Counted from the first letter of the stretch, positions 1 through 9,081 are shown. The stretch is 64,000 bases of DNA from CAIODY01 sp046051225 (GCA_046051225.1 JBJOOR010000006.1:1-64000); one strand, 5' to 3'. A program made the numbers and translations. The notes: a model not told the origin generated them from the sequence alone.

Positions 1-1655
1 TCATTACAATCGGTATTGTTGGTTGAATAACCACTAGGCGGTGTAGAATTATTTACGGCGCATTGTGTTGAAGCTGTGGTGCTTCCGTACGTATCATTAT
101 CTGCATCAACATAAAAACTAAAAGTAGCATGCATTGTATTGTCGCCATCATTACAATCTGAACCAGAAGATAAAGAAGCATAACCAGCAGGTAATGATGC
201 TCCATAGCATTGTGTTGATGTTCCTATATCATATCCATCTGCATCAACATCAATATACAATGAACTACTTTGCCATACTAAAATATTTACATCATTACAA
301 TCAGTATTATTGTTTGAATAACTATTTGATGGCGGTGTAGAAGCATTTACAGCACATACACTATCAATGGTATTAATACCATATCCATCATGATCGTTAT
401 CTTGGTAAAATGGATATTTAGCATGCATCGAAGAAGCATTATCGTCGCAATCAGTACTGTCAAATACATAGTTAGTTGGTTGACCTGTACATACAAAAAC
501 TCTTGCATTTATATCTCCATAAGTATCTGCATCTACATCATGATAATAGGCTTTAGTTTCATTTACTGTTACATAAAAAACCTTTGATGATGTACCGCCT
601 AAGCCATCATCAACAGATATACTAAAAGAATCATCTCCAATAAATCCTGCATCAGGTGTGTATGAAATTGATAATGCAGTTGGGGTTCTATTTCCGCCGT
701 TTGATGTTCTTGTAGCAGGTAAACCTGACAAAGTACCATGTGCGTTTGGCGAAGAATTTTCATTCCAAGTTAATGTTTGACCATTATCTAAATCTCTTAC
801 TACTAAATTTGATGTTACATCATTATTCGAAGAGTTGTCGCAAAAACTCATTGTGTTAACTCCAGTAAAAGTTGGATTATTATTGATAAAAACATTTGAT
901 TGAGTTGTTGTTGCTGATGTATTTCCTGCTTGGTCTTGAAAAGTTAAGGTAACTGTATAAGTACCTGATGGTAAAGTTGCGGATGGAGAAGCACTAACAA
1001 TTTGTCCACTCGAAGTGCTTACAACATTATTTATATTAAATGTAAAAATGGTAAGCGCACCATTTGCTACACTTAATGTATAATTAAACACATTTGAAGT
1101 TGTTGTTGCATCTGTAAATTTTAAAATTACAGTGCTTGATTTTGGATTAGATTCAGATAATTGTAATTGTACATTTACAGTACCGTTAGAGGTTAAAGTT
1201 GAATTAGGATAAGTTAAAGTTGGTGCTAATGGTGCTGTTTGGTCTACTATATATGTTCCAACTGATGCTGTATAAGCAGTTGGAATATCGCCATTTGAAA
1301 TTTTAGTAATACCATTTCCTCCTGCTATTAAATCAAGTCTTAATGTAGCTGAAGCGCCCGTAACACTTATTGAATTTACAACTACTGTATAAATAGTAGA
1401 TGATACTGTGGTTACACTTGCAATAGTATACGTTGCGCTACCTGTAACAGTAACAGCAAAAGAACCAGTGTTTACACCACTAACAGGTGTATTAAAAGTA
1501 ACCTTATAAGATACTGATGTACCATTAGTGTTTTGTGCAGCCGTAGCATTGGTAGGCGATCGTTGGATACTTGTAATTAAATTTACAGATGCCGCATAGC
1601 TTCCCATTGCCAATGTTAGCATTAGCAATGCTAAAAAGATAATTTTCTTTAACAT
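1..1655 (-). CDS. Secreted MopE-repeat surface protein, C-terminus beyond window
   Basis: An open frame runs on the minus strand from the ATG at 1655 off the left edge (551 codons visible), so the gene is partial. It starts with a signal peptide (MLKKIIFLALLMLTLAMG, then SYAAS). The first 390 or so residues are Thr/Ser/Val-rich beta-sandwich sequence of the Ig/cadherin type, with phrases such as VDQTAP and DDSFSISVDDG. The last part has at least four copies of the MopE putative metal-binding motif (PF11617 type): DxDxDxYG, a Cys, a GY or similar, then DCxD (for example DADNDTYG and TDCND). Such proteins in Bacteroidota are usually surface or secreted and end in a T9SS sorting domain, which would lie outside the window. 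The function is unknown; adhesion or Ca/Cu binding is inference. Confidence 0.85.
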   Translation of the reverse strand, partial: MLKKIIFLALLMLTLAMGSYAASVNLITSIQRSPTNATAAQNTNGTSVSYKVTFNTPVSGVNTGSFAVTVTGSATYTIASVTTVSSTIYTVVVNSISVTGASATLRLDLIAGGNGITKISNGDIPTAYTASVGTYIVDQTAPLAPTLTYPNSTLTSNGTVNVQLQLSESNPKSSTVILKFTDATTTSNVFNYTLSVANGALTIFTFNINNVVSTSSGQIVSASPSATLPSGTYTVTLTFQDQAGNTSATTTQSNVFINNNPTFTGVNTMSFCDNSSNNDVTSNLVVRDLDNGQTLTWNENSSPNAHGTLSGLPATRTSNGGNRTPTALSISYTPDAGFIGDDSFSISVDDGLGGTSSKVFYVTVNETKAYYHDVDADTYGDINARVFVCTGQPTNYVFDSTDCDDNASSMHAKYPFYQDNDHDGYGINTIDSVCAVNASTPPSNSYSNNNTDCNDVNILVWQSSSLYIDVDADGYDIGTSTQCYGASLPAGYASLSSGSDCNDGDNTMHATFSFYVDADNDTYGSTTASTQCAVNNSTPPSGYSTNNTDCN

Positions 1656-1682
1656 AATTTATGTTTTTATAATTTTGAGCGG

Positions 1683-1713
1683 CGAAAATAAAAACATTTA
1701 CAAACAATAGCAA
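1683..1713 (-). promoter_or_regulatory. Bacteroidota-type promoter of the MopE-repeat gene
   Basis: On the minus strand TTG (1713-1711) is followed by 20 bases and TATTTTCG (1690-1683), which fits the TTG-N19-TAnnTTTG pattern of the primary sigma factor in Bacteroidota. Transcription would begin near 1676, about 20 bases before the ATG at 1655. The rest of the 300-base gap up to 1957 shows no gene; TACATTTG at 1927-1934 is a probable -7 box for the plus-strand gene at 1957. Confidence 0.5.
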
Positions 1714-1956
1714 AACATGATATCGTCAAGTAATCATAAAGCGACTACTTTTGTAGAAAAAAGTTGTTGAATAATGATGATGGATTACTCTTATTCTGAT
1801 TTGTTTGATTAATTTCTTATTCTATTTTCTGACTACAAATAGGTCTTAAAACATCTTTTAGAAATTGAATAACAAACAAAAAAACTTGTTCTTAATTTTT
1901 TAAAACAATAATGAGGTAAGCTTTTTTACATTTGTATTTTATTATTAAAAAATACC

Positions 1957-2562
1957 ATGAAGTTTATTGCCAAGTTTTTATCATTTGTATTTCATCCTTT
2001 ATTACTACCCACATATGCCACTATACTAATTGTGATAGCCAATCCATACTGGTTTGGCACTTACAAGCAAGGACAGTTTGCATTACTTGCTATTATTACA
2101 CCACTTACATTTGGTTTTCCTGTAATTACTGTATTATTAATGAAGGCTTTAAATTTTGTAGATGATTTATATCTACGTGATCAAAAGCAACGCTTTATGC
2201 CTTTTATAGCCATTATGGTTTATTATATCTGGACGTTTATGGTATTGCGTTCGCAACAACTGCCCACCCTGCTTTTATGGATGATGCTGGGAAGCTGTAT
2301 GGCAATAGTATTAGCTTTTATTGCTAATATAATTATGAAAATAAGTTTGCATACATTAGGCATGGGCTGTTTGGTAGCTGTAATAATTAAATGTGCATTA
2401 ATAAGTTATAGCAATATGATTCCGCTAATGTTATTCATTATTCTTATGGCAGGGGTTATAGGTTCGGTAAGGCTTTATTTAAAAGAACATGAACCACAAG
2501 AAATTTTTGTGGGTTATTTAGTTGGCTTTATAGGCATGATGATTTCGGGTTGGTTTTATTAA
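1957..2562 (+). CDS. PAP2-like integral membrane protein, degenerate phosphatase motif
   Basis: A 201-residue protein with about six membrane segments. It keeps the skeleton of the PAP2 (phosphatidic acid phosphatase 2) superfamily: K77-x-R79-x-x-P82 for motif 1, a lone H132 in SLHTLG for motif 2, and R172-x5-H178-x2-Q181 for motif 3. The usual motif 2 (SGH) and a conserved Asp are not obvious, so catalysis is uncertain. Canonical members dephosphorylate lipid phosphates at the membrane surface. The start is the ATG 23 bases after a TACATTTG box (1927-1934). It is probably monocistronic; the next gene is 48 bases downstream. An overlapping longer plus-frame reading at 1932 is a shadow. Confidence 0.7.
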   Translation: MKFIAKFLSFVFHPLLLPTYATILIVIANPYWFGTYKQGQFALLAIITPLTFGFPVITVLLMKALNFVDDLYLRDQKQRFMPFIAIMVYYIWTFMVLRSQQLPTLLLWMMLGSCMAIVLAFIANIIMKISLHTLGMGCLVAVIIKCALISYSNMIPLMLFIILMAGVIGSVRLYLKEHEPQEIFVGYLVGFIGMMISGWFY

Positions 2563-2610
2563 TTTGTTCTAACTCTAAATTTTAATTAATTTTATACAAA
2601 ATTTTAAAAA

Positions 2611-3897
2611 ATGAAACTATTTTTTACCAGCATTCTTTTTACTGCATTAATTTGTTCGTTTTATCAAATACATGCCCAAAGCAAATGTGCTACATCGCAA
2701 TATATTGCAAATGAATTGAATCAAAATTCTTTATTGCTAAGGCAATACGATTCTATCACCAAAAAAATATATGCCGATGCTAAAACAATTGCAACTCAAT
2801 CATCATTTAATCATGCTAAATCTACTACCATGAAGGTTAGGTATGTGCCAGTGGTGGTTCATATACTTTATGATACTATCATTCATGATATATCAAATGC
2901 TCAAGTTTTATCGCAAATAAAAGTATTAAACGATGATTATTTGGCAATGAACGCTAATTTATGGAAAACACAATCTGTCTTTACCAATAGAATAGGTATA
3001 TCGGGCATTCAATTTTATATAGCCAATAAAGCGCCTAATGGTGCTGATACTTTTGCTATCATTCATAAACATACAGCTGCATCTTCATTTGCAGCTAATA
3101 ATTTATGCAAGCATAATAGTAGCAATGGCGATAATGCTTGGGATACAAAAAAATATTTTAATATTTGGGTTGTTATATTAAACGACCCTTCTATACTTGG
3201 TTATTCTTCCTTGCCTGGCACTTCCCTAGCATTGGGTGGCAACGATGGAACAGTAATTAATCATTTATATTTTGGATTATCGGGCATTGCCAATGCACCG
3301 TTCAACTTAGGCAGAACAGGCACACATGAAACAGGGCATTTTTTTGGATTGCAACATACATTTGAATATGGCTGCAATGCCGAAGGCGATAGCATTAAAG
3401 ATACACCACCCGTGTTAAGTTATAATATAGGATGTAGTAAAGGAGCCAACTCGTGCCATAATGATAGCCCCGATGAAATAGATATGGTTGAAAATTATAT
3501 GGATTATTCGGATGATGGCTGCATGACTATGTTTTCGCAAGGGCAGGTAGCAGTTTTTCAATCTGTATTGCATAATTATCGAGATAGCTTGGGGTATGAT
3601 TCAACCATTACATTTACTACCAATATTGGCATTAATGATGAATCAAATAGTTTGAACAATAAACTTAGTATTTATCCCAATCCAGCGAAGGAATGGTTAA
3701 TGATTAATGATAAATGGTTAGTAGTAAATACAATAGAAATAACGGATGTGTTGGGAAGAATTCAAAATATAATAGTTGAAAAAATTAATACTAACGACTT
3801 ACGACTTATGACTGAACGCCTGCCATCAGGTATTTATTTTATAAAAGCAATAGATACAAATGGCAATATTCTGAACTCGAAATTTGTAAAAGAATAA
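2611..3897 (+). CDS. Secreted M43 (pappalysin-type) zinc metalloprotease with T9SS sorting domain
   Basis: A 428-residue protein with an N-terminal signal peptide (residues 1-22, ending HAQ). The zinc site is HETGHFFGLQH at 239-249, matching HExxHxxGxxH of metzincins, and a Met-turn follows in NYMDYSDD with the Met at about 297. Cysteines around the site suit the secreted pappalysin/ulilysin group (M43B). The last 80 or so residues are a type A T9SS sorting domain starting at IYPNPAKEWL and ending in GIYFIKAID and FVKE. The protein should be exported by Sec, then moved across the outer membrane by T9SS and attached or released. Its C-terminus is strikingly like that of the giant protein at 28488-33074. 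Substrate unknown. Confidence 0.88.
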   Translation: MKLFFTSILFTALICSFYQIHAQSKCATSQYIANELNQNSLLLRQYDSITKKIYADAKTIATQSSFNHAKSTTMKVRYVPVVVHILYDTIIHDISNAQVLSQIKVLNDDYLAMNANLWKTQSVFTNRIGISGIQFYIANKAPNGADTFAIIHKHTAASSFAANNLCKHNSSNGDNAWDTKKYFNIWVVILNDPSILGYSSLPGTSLALGGNDGTVINHLYFGLSGIANAPFNLGRTGTHETGHFFGLQHTFEYGCNAEGDSIKDTPPVLSYNIGCSKGANSCHNDSPDEIDMVENYMDYSDDGCMTMFSQGQVAVFQSVLHNYRDSLGYDSTITFTTNIGINDESNSLNNKLSIYPNPAKEWLMINDKWLVVNTIEITDVLGRIQNIIVEKINTNDLRLMTERLPSGIYFIKAIDTNGNILNSKFVKE

Positions 3898-4024
3898 TCA
3901 ATCTGTACTACCATCTTTTTATTATTGCTTAATTATGTAATTAGTTGTTATTTTTTTATATAAAAAAATGATAAAGAAAATGTATGTTTGTTTTCTTTTT
4001 ACTCACATACTAAACTAAAATCTT

Positions 4025-5071
4025 ATGCAATCAAAAAACAAAATTTGGTTTTTAGCTGGTGTATTTTGCTCAATTATAGTAGGCTTTATTGCTTATTTTA
4101 TTTCGCATTCATATTACCATCAAAGTTCATCTTCTTTTTTTGCTAATTCTTCTAATAGTAAAGTCACAGCAAGTTCCTGCACCTTTAAACGAGTAAATGT
4201 ATTAGGCTATAAATTTATTAAACCTGTATTATTGCTAGAAACCGAATGTGAATCTGCCGATTTATTTCCTTTAAAAAATCAACTTACCGATTTAATAACT
4301 CACTATCAATCTGAAGGGTCAATTTCTAATGCATCAGTTTGTGTATTTGATATGAATAGAAGCGAATGGACAGGGGTAAATGAAAATTCCGAATTTCAGC
4401 CAGGCTCATTAATTAAAGTGCCATTGGCTATTAGTGTTTTAAAAATATTAGAAGAAAAAAAAATAAAACTTACCGACCATTTAACTGTACCTACCGATAA
4501 TTTATTAAAAATTCATCAAACATATAGTGCCAACAGCGTAGTGCCAGGCAAATCGTATACTATTGAAGAACTTTTAAAATATTCATTAGCTTATTCAGAT
4601 AATTTGGCAACACAAGTATTAAATAATTTTATTGATATTAAAATATTAAAAAAAGTATTTACTGATGTAAGTATTGCCGAGCCTAACGTAGCTGATCCTG
4701 ATTATACCATTTCTACAAAAAATTATTCAAAATTTATTAGAATACTATATAATGGCACTTATATACACCGACAGCATTCAGAATTAGTTTTAACATTAAT
4801 GAATCAATCATCATTTAAAGATGGCATTTTAGCTTCTATTGATACAAGCAAAGCAATTGCAAGTACAAAGTTTGGCGAAAGTATGAAAGGCAACGAACAT
4901 CAACTTCATGAAACAGGAGTAATTTATGTAAACAATTCGGCTTATATTGTAACTATCATGACAGCTGGAAAAGATGTAAAAAAATTGCCCGAAGTAATTA
5001 AAAATATTTCGAAATTAGTTTATGATAAAATGAGTGTTGACAATATAAACAACACAATAGCAAAACTATAA
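4025..5071 (+). CDS. Class A beta-lactamase-fold serine hydrolase, membrane-anchored
   Basis: A 348-residue protein with one N-terminal membrane segment (about 8-28), so it is anchored with its catalytic domain in the periplasm. It has the beta-lactamase2/serine hydrolase elements: S128-L-I-K131 (SxxK), S191-D192-N193 (SDN) and a later HETG in the place of the KTG triad. The Lys-to-His change at the third motif and the absence of a clear omega-loop ExxxN make classical beta-lactam hydrolysis doubtful; a transpeptidase, carboxypeptidase or esterase role is as likely. No mobile element or resistance neighbour is nearby. A 38-base inverted repeat follows the gene. Confidence 0.72.
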   Translation: MQSKNKIWFLAGVFCSIIVGFIAYFISHSYYHQSSSSFFANSSNSKVTASSCTFKRVNVLGYKFIKPVLLLETECESADLFPLKNQLTDLITHYQSEGSISNASVCVFDMNRSEWTGVNENSEFQPGSLIKVPLAISVLKILEEKKIKLTDHLTVPTDNLLKIHQTYSANSVVPGKSYTIEELLKYSLAYSDNLATQVLNNFIDIKILKKVFTDVSIAEPNVADPDYTISTKNYSKFIRILYNGTYIHRQHSELVLTLMNQSSFKDGILASIDTSKAIASTKFGESMKGNEHQLHETGVIYVNNSAYIVTIMTAGKDVKKLPEVIKNISKLVYDKMSVDNINNTIAKL

Positions 5072-5102
5072 ATTGATTCTAATTTATTTGATTTTAAAGT
5101 TT

Positions 5103-5140
5103 GTACAAATGACTTTTCTATTCAGAAAAGTCATTTGTAT
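5103..5140 (+). repeat. 16-bp perfect inverted repeat, possible terminator without T-run
   Basis: The arms TACAAATGACTTTTCT and its complement enclose a 4-base loop (ATTC). The hairpin sits 32 bases after the serine hydrolase stop and 68 bases before sixA. No T-tract follows, so it may stabilise an mRNA end rather than terminate intrinsically. Confidence 0.5.
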
Positions 5141-5207
5141 GTAAATGAACAATGGTGGTTAAAAATTTTATTCTTACCATCAAAAAATAATTCATAAAAT
5201 AAAAAAA

Positions 5208-5687
5208 ATGAAGACATTGATTTTGGTACGCCATGCTGAAACACAGCCTGGATATGATATGGCAGATAAGGATAGAGAGCTTAAAATGAATGGAATTAAA
5301 GAAGCCGAAACAATGGCAAAGCGCTTAACTGAAAAAAATATTTTACCCCAAATAATTGTTTCAAGCCATGCAAAACGAACTATGCAAACTGCCGAAACGA
5401 TGGCGGCAGTGTTTGGTATAGAAAGTTTAAAAATAAAATATCTTGAGTCATTGTATAATGCATCTCCAAGCCATATTCAAGATGCCATTTCCGCTATTGA
5501 TGATACATATACTTCGGCTATGATAGTATGTCATAATTTTGGGATAACCGATTTTGTAAACGCATTAAAAAGCAATACAACTTTTGGAATGCCCACAGCT
5601 GGTGTAGCAATTTTTGCAATTAAAACCAATTGTTGGAAAGATTTTTCCGAATCTAAAAATGAACTCATCTTATTTGACTATCCTTAG
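5208..5687 (+). CDS. sixA: SixA-like phosphohistidine phosphatase
   Basis: A 159-residue histidine phosphatase. The phosphoacceptor motif is LVRHAET with R8 and H9; R57 (SSHAKRT) and H109 (VCHNFG) supply the remaining phosphate pocket. Length and compact build match SixA, the branch of the phosphoglycerate mutase superfamily that removes phosphate from phosphohistidine domains. In proteobacteria SixA acts on phosphotransfer proteins; the target here is unknown. Cytoplasmic, no signal peptide. It ends 16 bases from the convergent fmt gene. Confidence 0.85.
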   Translation: MKTLILVRHAETQPGYDMADKDRELKMNGIKEAETMAKRLTEKNILPQIIVSSHAKRTMQTAETMAAVFGIESLKIKYLESLYNASPSHIQDAISAIDDTYTSAMIVCHNFGITDFVNALKSNTTFGMPTAGVAIFAIKTNCWKDFSESKNELILFDYP

Positions 5688-5703
5688 ATAGAAATAGATT
5701 TTT

Positions 5704-6606
5704 TTAAGCTCTCCAACCTCTTAAAAAATCTTCAACATTCATTTTTTGTTTGCCTTCTAATTGCAACACTTCAACATCAATAAAACCGTTTGTACAAGCA
5801 AACCGAAGATATGTTTTATGGTCGGTTTCATAACTTCCAATTTCAATTGTATGTTGTTCGTTTATTTTTTTTGCCGAAAATATTTTCAATACTTTTCCAT
5901 TCAAATCTGTAAATGCAGCAGGATACGGGCTTAAGCCACGAATGTGATTATAAACTTTATTTACTGGTTGATTAAAATTTATTTTGCAATCGGGTTTAAA
6001 TATTTTTGGTGCATGAATTATTTCGCCCATTTGCTCTTTCAATTCATAATTTTTCGATTCAATTTTTCTAACCGTTTCTAATACTAAGTTTGCACCTTTC
6101 ATCATCATTTCATCATGCAAATCTCCAGCAGTATAGGTTTCAGTAATTTCAATTTTTTGTTGCATAATAATTTGACCAGTATCAATTTCATGCTTTAAAA
6201 AAAATGTAGTTAAGCCCGTTTCTTTTTCACCATTTATTATTGCCCAATTAATAGGCGCAGCACCACGATATTTGGGCAACAATGAAGCATGTAAATTAAA
6301 TGTACCAATTGTTGGCATTGTCCAAACTATTTCGGGCAACATTCTAAATGCAATTACAATTTGTAAATCAGCATTCAATGATTTTAATTCAGCAATAAAT
6401 TTTTCGTCTTTTAATTTTTCGGGTTGAAAAATTTTTAAACCATTTTCAACTGCATATTTTTTAATAGGTGATTGATGAATTTGTAATCCTCTACCAGCAG
6501 GTTTATCGGCTACAGTTACTACTGCTGCAATATCATAGCCATTATCTACCAAAATTTTTAATGATGGAACTGCAAAATCTGGTGTGCCGAAAAAAACAAT
6601 TTTCAT
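5704..6606 (-). CDS. fmt: Methionyl-tRNA formyltransferase
   Basis: A 300-residue protein that transfers a formyl group from 10-formyl-tetrahydrofolate to Met-tRNA(fMet). The start MKIVFFGTPDFAVPSL, the NLHASLLPKYRGAAPINWAI block with N104 and H106, and HEID with D142 reproduce the catalytic Asn-His-Asp triad at the positions known from the E. coli enzyme. The C-terminal domain, which binds tRNA, is present (PYPAAFT onward). It is convergent with sixA. Upstream lies a pair of inverted repeats and tRNA-Leu on the same strand. Confidence 0.96.
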   Translation of the reverse strand: MKIVFFGTPDFAVPSLKILVDNGYDIAAVVTVADKPAGRGLQIHQSPIKKYAVENGLKIFQPEKLKDEKFIAELKSLNADLQIVIAFRMLPEIVWTMPTIGTFNLHASLLPKYRGAAPINWAIINGEKETGLTTFFLKHEIDTGQIIMQQKIEITETYTAGDLHDEMMMKGANLVLETVRKIESKNYELKEQMGEIIHAPKIFKPDCKINFNQPVNKVYNHIRGLSPYPAAFTDLNGKVLKIFSAKKINEQHTIEIGSYETDHKTYLRFACTNGFIDVEVLQLEGKQKMNVEDFLRGWRA

Positions 6607-6612
6607 AAATAA

Positions 6613-6780
6613 CTAATGTGCTAATATGCTAATTAGCTGATGTGATAATTAAAATTCATAAACATGATAAAATAAAAAAGGAAAATGGTTAACTGAAAAC
6701 ATTTTTTCTTTTAATTGAATATTCATCATCTACAATACTACAATTAGCAAATTAGCACATCAGCTAATTAGCAAATTATG
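6613..6780. repeat. Inverted pair of CTAAT-rich repeats between fmt and tRNA-Leu
   Basis: The 17-mer GCTAATTAGCTGATGTG at 6628-6644 occurs as an exact inverse complement at 6756-6772, and similarity extends over about 38 bases on each side (6613-6650 and 6742-6780). Each arm is itself built of GCTAAT/ATTAGC palindromes. A related fragment (GCTAATGTGCTAATTTG) follows mutS at 17050-17066, so this is a dispersed repeat. The 90 bases between the arms hold no gene. Confidence 0.8.
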
Positions 6781-6784
6781 TTTG

Positions 6785-6868
6785 TGCCCAAGACGAGATT
6801 CGAACTCGTACGCCCTTTCGGGAGCTACCACCTCAAGGTAGTGCGTCTGCCAATTTCGCCACCTGGGC
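6785..6868 (-). tRNA. tRNA-Leu (anticodon GAG)
   Basis: The minus strand folds as a class II tRNA of 84 bases without encoded CCA. The acceptor stem is GCCCAGG with CTTGGGC (one G-T pair) and discriminator A. The anticodon stem CTACC/GGTAG encloses the loop TTGAGGT, giving GAG. The variable arm is long (CTCCCGAAAGGGC) as expected of Leu, and the T loop is TTCGAAT. It reads CUC and CUU codons. Confidence 0.96.
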
Positions 6869-6993
6869 ATTTTAAAAAGTTGTTGGTTACTGGTTATTAG
6901 TTTTGAGTAAAAAATAAAACTTTTCAATAACTTTTTTACTTTCGCAAAGATAGAAATCTAACATTAATCATTAATCAAAAACATAATTAAAAA

Positions 6994-7869
6994 ATGAAAG
7001 CATACATTTTTCCTGGTCAAGGTTCGCAATTTAGTGGTATGGGCAAGGCTTTATACGAAAGTAATGAAACCGCAAAACAAATTTTCGAACAAGCAAATTC
7101 TATTTTAGGATTTAGAATTACAGATATTATGTTTGGTGGTACGGATGAAGAATTGCGCCAAACAAATGTAACCCAACCAGCCATTTTTATTCATTCGGTT
7201 GTGTTAGCAAAAACAATGGAAGGCTTTAGTCCTGATGCAGTTGCTGGTCATTCATTAGGCGAATTTTCGGCATTAGTAGCAGCAGGCGCTTTAAGTTTTG
7301 ATGATGGATTGAAATTAGTAGCAGCCCGTGCTAATGCTATGCAAAAAGCTTGTTTGTTGCAACCATCAACTATGGCTGCTGTATTAAATTTAGCCGATGA
7401 TGTAGTTGAAAAAATTTGTAGCGAAATAGAAGAAACCGTTGTACCAGCCAATTATAATTGCCCAGGGCAATTAGTTATTTCGGGTACAATTGAAGGGGTA
7501 AACAAAGCTTGCGAAGCCATGAAAGCTGCAGGTGCAAAACGTGCATTGGTTTTACCAGTTGGTGGTGCATTTCATTCGCCAGTAATGGAGCCAGCCCGAT
7601 TAGAATTAAAAGCAGCAATCGAGAACACAAATTTTAATCAACCTATTTGCCCAATCTATCAAAATGTAGATGCACAGCCACATACAAGCGTTGATGAAAT
7701 AAAACAAAATTTAATTTCGCAATTAACTGCACCTGTACGTTGGACACAATCTGTACAAAATATGGTGGCAAATAATATTACCGAATATGTTGAAATAGGT
7801 CCAGGAAAAGTATTGCAAGGCTTGGTTCAAAAAATCAATAAAGAAACAATTGTAAGTGGTGTGAATTAA
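6994..7869 (+). CDS. fabD: Malonyl-CoA:ACP transacylase
   Basis: A 291-residue enzyme that moves malonyl from CoA to acyl carrier protein for fatty-acid synthesis. It begins AYIFPGQGSQFSGMG, has the nucleophile motif GHSLGEFSAL with Ser87, and the later catalytic His in AFHSPVM; the C-terminal EIGPGKVLQGLV block is typical. Length agrees with the family. TACTTTCG at 6937-6944 is a plausible -7 box. The following gene is 20 bases away but functionally unrelated. Confidence 0.97.
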   Translation: MKAYIFPGQGSQFSGMGKALYESNETAKQIFEQANSILGFRITDIMFGGTDEELRQTNVTQPAIFIHSVVLAKTMEGFSPDAVAGHSLGEFSALVAAGALSFDDGLKLVAARANAMQKACLLQPSTMAAVLNLADDVVEKICSEIEETVVPANYNCPGQLVISGTIEGVNKACEAMKAAGAKRALVLPVGGAFHSPVMEPARLELKAAIENTNFNQPICPIYQNVDAQPHTSVDEIKQNLISQLTAPVRWTQSVQNMVANNITEYVEIGPGKVLQGLVQKINKETIVSGVN

Positions 7870-7889
7870 TTTTTTATTAGCTTTGAAAA

Positions 7890-8498
7890 ATGTTGAATAG
7901 TAAATTTATACAAATTCTTTTTTTGTGTTTTCTTTTTTCTTTCTCTGCTTTTGCAAAAGGCTTTGAAGAAGGAAAAAGTTATATTTCATTAAATTATGGA
8001 AAAAATGATTTTGCTCTTGAGCATTTTTTGCATCATCGAGATATTGTAAACCCAACCAAATATTTGATAGGGCCAGTATATCTTAAATATGAAAAAGCAG
8101 TAAAAAAAAGATGGGGCATTGGTTTTAATAGTGCTTATGATTTTTCAACGGTTGATTTTTATCATATCATCAATACGCCAAGCGGACAAGCAGTTACAAA
8201 CTATGATCATGTGAAATATAAATCGTTTAGCTTGTTGGTTAGAATGAATTATCATTTATTGTCTAATAAGAGATTCGACCCTTATATTGGTGCTGGATTA
8301 GGTTATAGATGGCGTACATGGAGTTTTACATCAACTGATGTAAATGAAAAACTTAGATTGCCACGAAAAATTTATTTGCCTTTAGGCTTCGATTTAACAA
8401 TGGGGTTTAGATATTTTGTAGTACAAAAAATTGCAATTGAATGTGAAGTTGGCATTGCCAAATCACCATTTCAATTTGGAATAACTTATAGAATTTAA
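7890..8498 (+). CDS. Predicted outer-membrane beta-barrel protein, paralogue 1
   Basis: A 202-residue protein with a signal peptide (cleavage near SAFA-KG, residue 22). The mature part is rich in alternating aromatic and polar residues with glycine turns (DPYIGAGLGYRW, LTMGFRYF) and ends in an aromatic/Ile-rich strand (ITYRI), typical of small outer-membrane porin-like barrels of the OMP_b-brl type. It is a tandem paralogue of the next gene: both share GPVY/GPIY, GxGLGYR or GxGMGYR, LT-GFR and AKSPFQ near the C-terminus. Spacing to the next gene is 19 bases, so the two are probably co-transcribed. Function unknown. Confidence 0.7.
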   Translation: MLNSKFIQILFLCFLFSFSAFAKGFEEGKSYISLNYGKNDFALEHFLHHRDIVNPTKYLIGPVYLKYEKAVKKRWGIGFNSAYDFSTVDFYHIINTPSGQAVTNYDHVKYKSFSLLVRMNYHLLSNKRFDPYIGAGLGYRWRTWSFTSTDVNEKLRLPRKIYLPLGFDLTMGFRYFVVQKIAIECEVGIAKSPFQFGITYRI

Positions 8499-8517
8499 TT
8501 TAAAGCTTAAATAATTA

Positions 8518-9066
8518 ATGAAATTTATTTTTATATACTTGCTAGTAACTATAGCTTCTATAAAATTTGCTACTTCGCAAATAAGAAAAATACATTTAAA
8601 AGAAACTAAAGAAGATGAATCTGAATTAATTGCTGCTTTTAATCAAAATAAAATCTACGTTTCTGCAGGGTATGGTGCGCCATGGTTAGGTAGTTTGGCT
8701 CCAACAGTAGTAGGTCCTATTTACGGAAAATTTGAATACGCCATTACAAATTCAATTGGTATTGGATTAAATTTAGCATATGCAACTAACAATAATCCAA
8801 CGAATAAAATTTCAACATTTAGTGCATTAGGAAGATTTAATTTTCATGCTCTGCCAAAAAGTGAAATTGCAGATTTATATATGGGATTAGGAATGGGTTA
8901 TCGATATTTTAAAGAAAATAATCAATTCACTGACTTTCGTAATTATCCTATTGGGATGGATCTTACCCTAGGATTTAGAATTTTAGTAGCTAATAATATT
9001 GGTGTATTTGGTGAAATAGGCATGGCTAAATCTCCTTTTCAAATAGGACTTTCAGTTAGATTATAG
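8518..9066 (+). CDS. Predicted outer-membrane beta-barrel protein, paralogue 2
   Basis: A 182-residue protein with a signal peptide (residues 1-20, ending ATSQ). It shows the same barrel pattern as its upstream neighbour: VGPIYGKFEYAI, YMGLGMGYRYF, DLTLGFRI and the near-identical ending AKSPFQIGLSVRL. The pair looks like a local duplication that has diverged in the N-terminal third. A strong terminator follows at 9082. Function unknown. Confidence 0.7.
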   Translation: MKFIFIYLLVTIASIKFATSQIRKIHLKETKEDESELIAAFNQNKIYVSAGYGAPWLGSLAPTVVGPIYGKFEYAITNSIGIGLNLAYATNNNPTNKISTFSALGRFNFHALPKSEIADLYMGLGMGYRYFKENNQFTDFRNYPIGMDLTLGFRILVANNIGVFGEIGMAKSPFQIGLSVRL

Positions 9067-9081
9067 TCTTGCAATAAATTC

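Noticed and set aside
1932..2165. Overlapping small gene within the PAP2-like gene
   Set aside because: Cys/Ile/Tyr-rich shadow of the real frame on the same strand.
4025..5071. Antibiotic-resistance beta-lactamase
   Set aside because: The third motif is HETG and no omega-loop Glu is visible; no resistance context.
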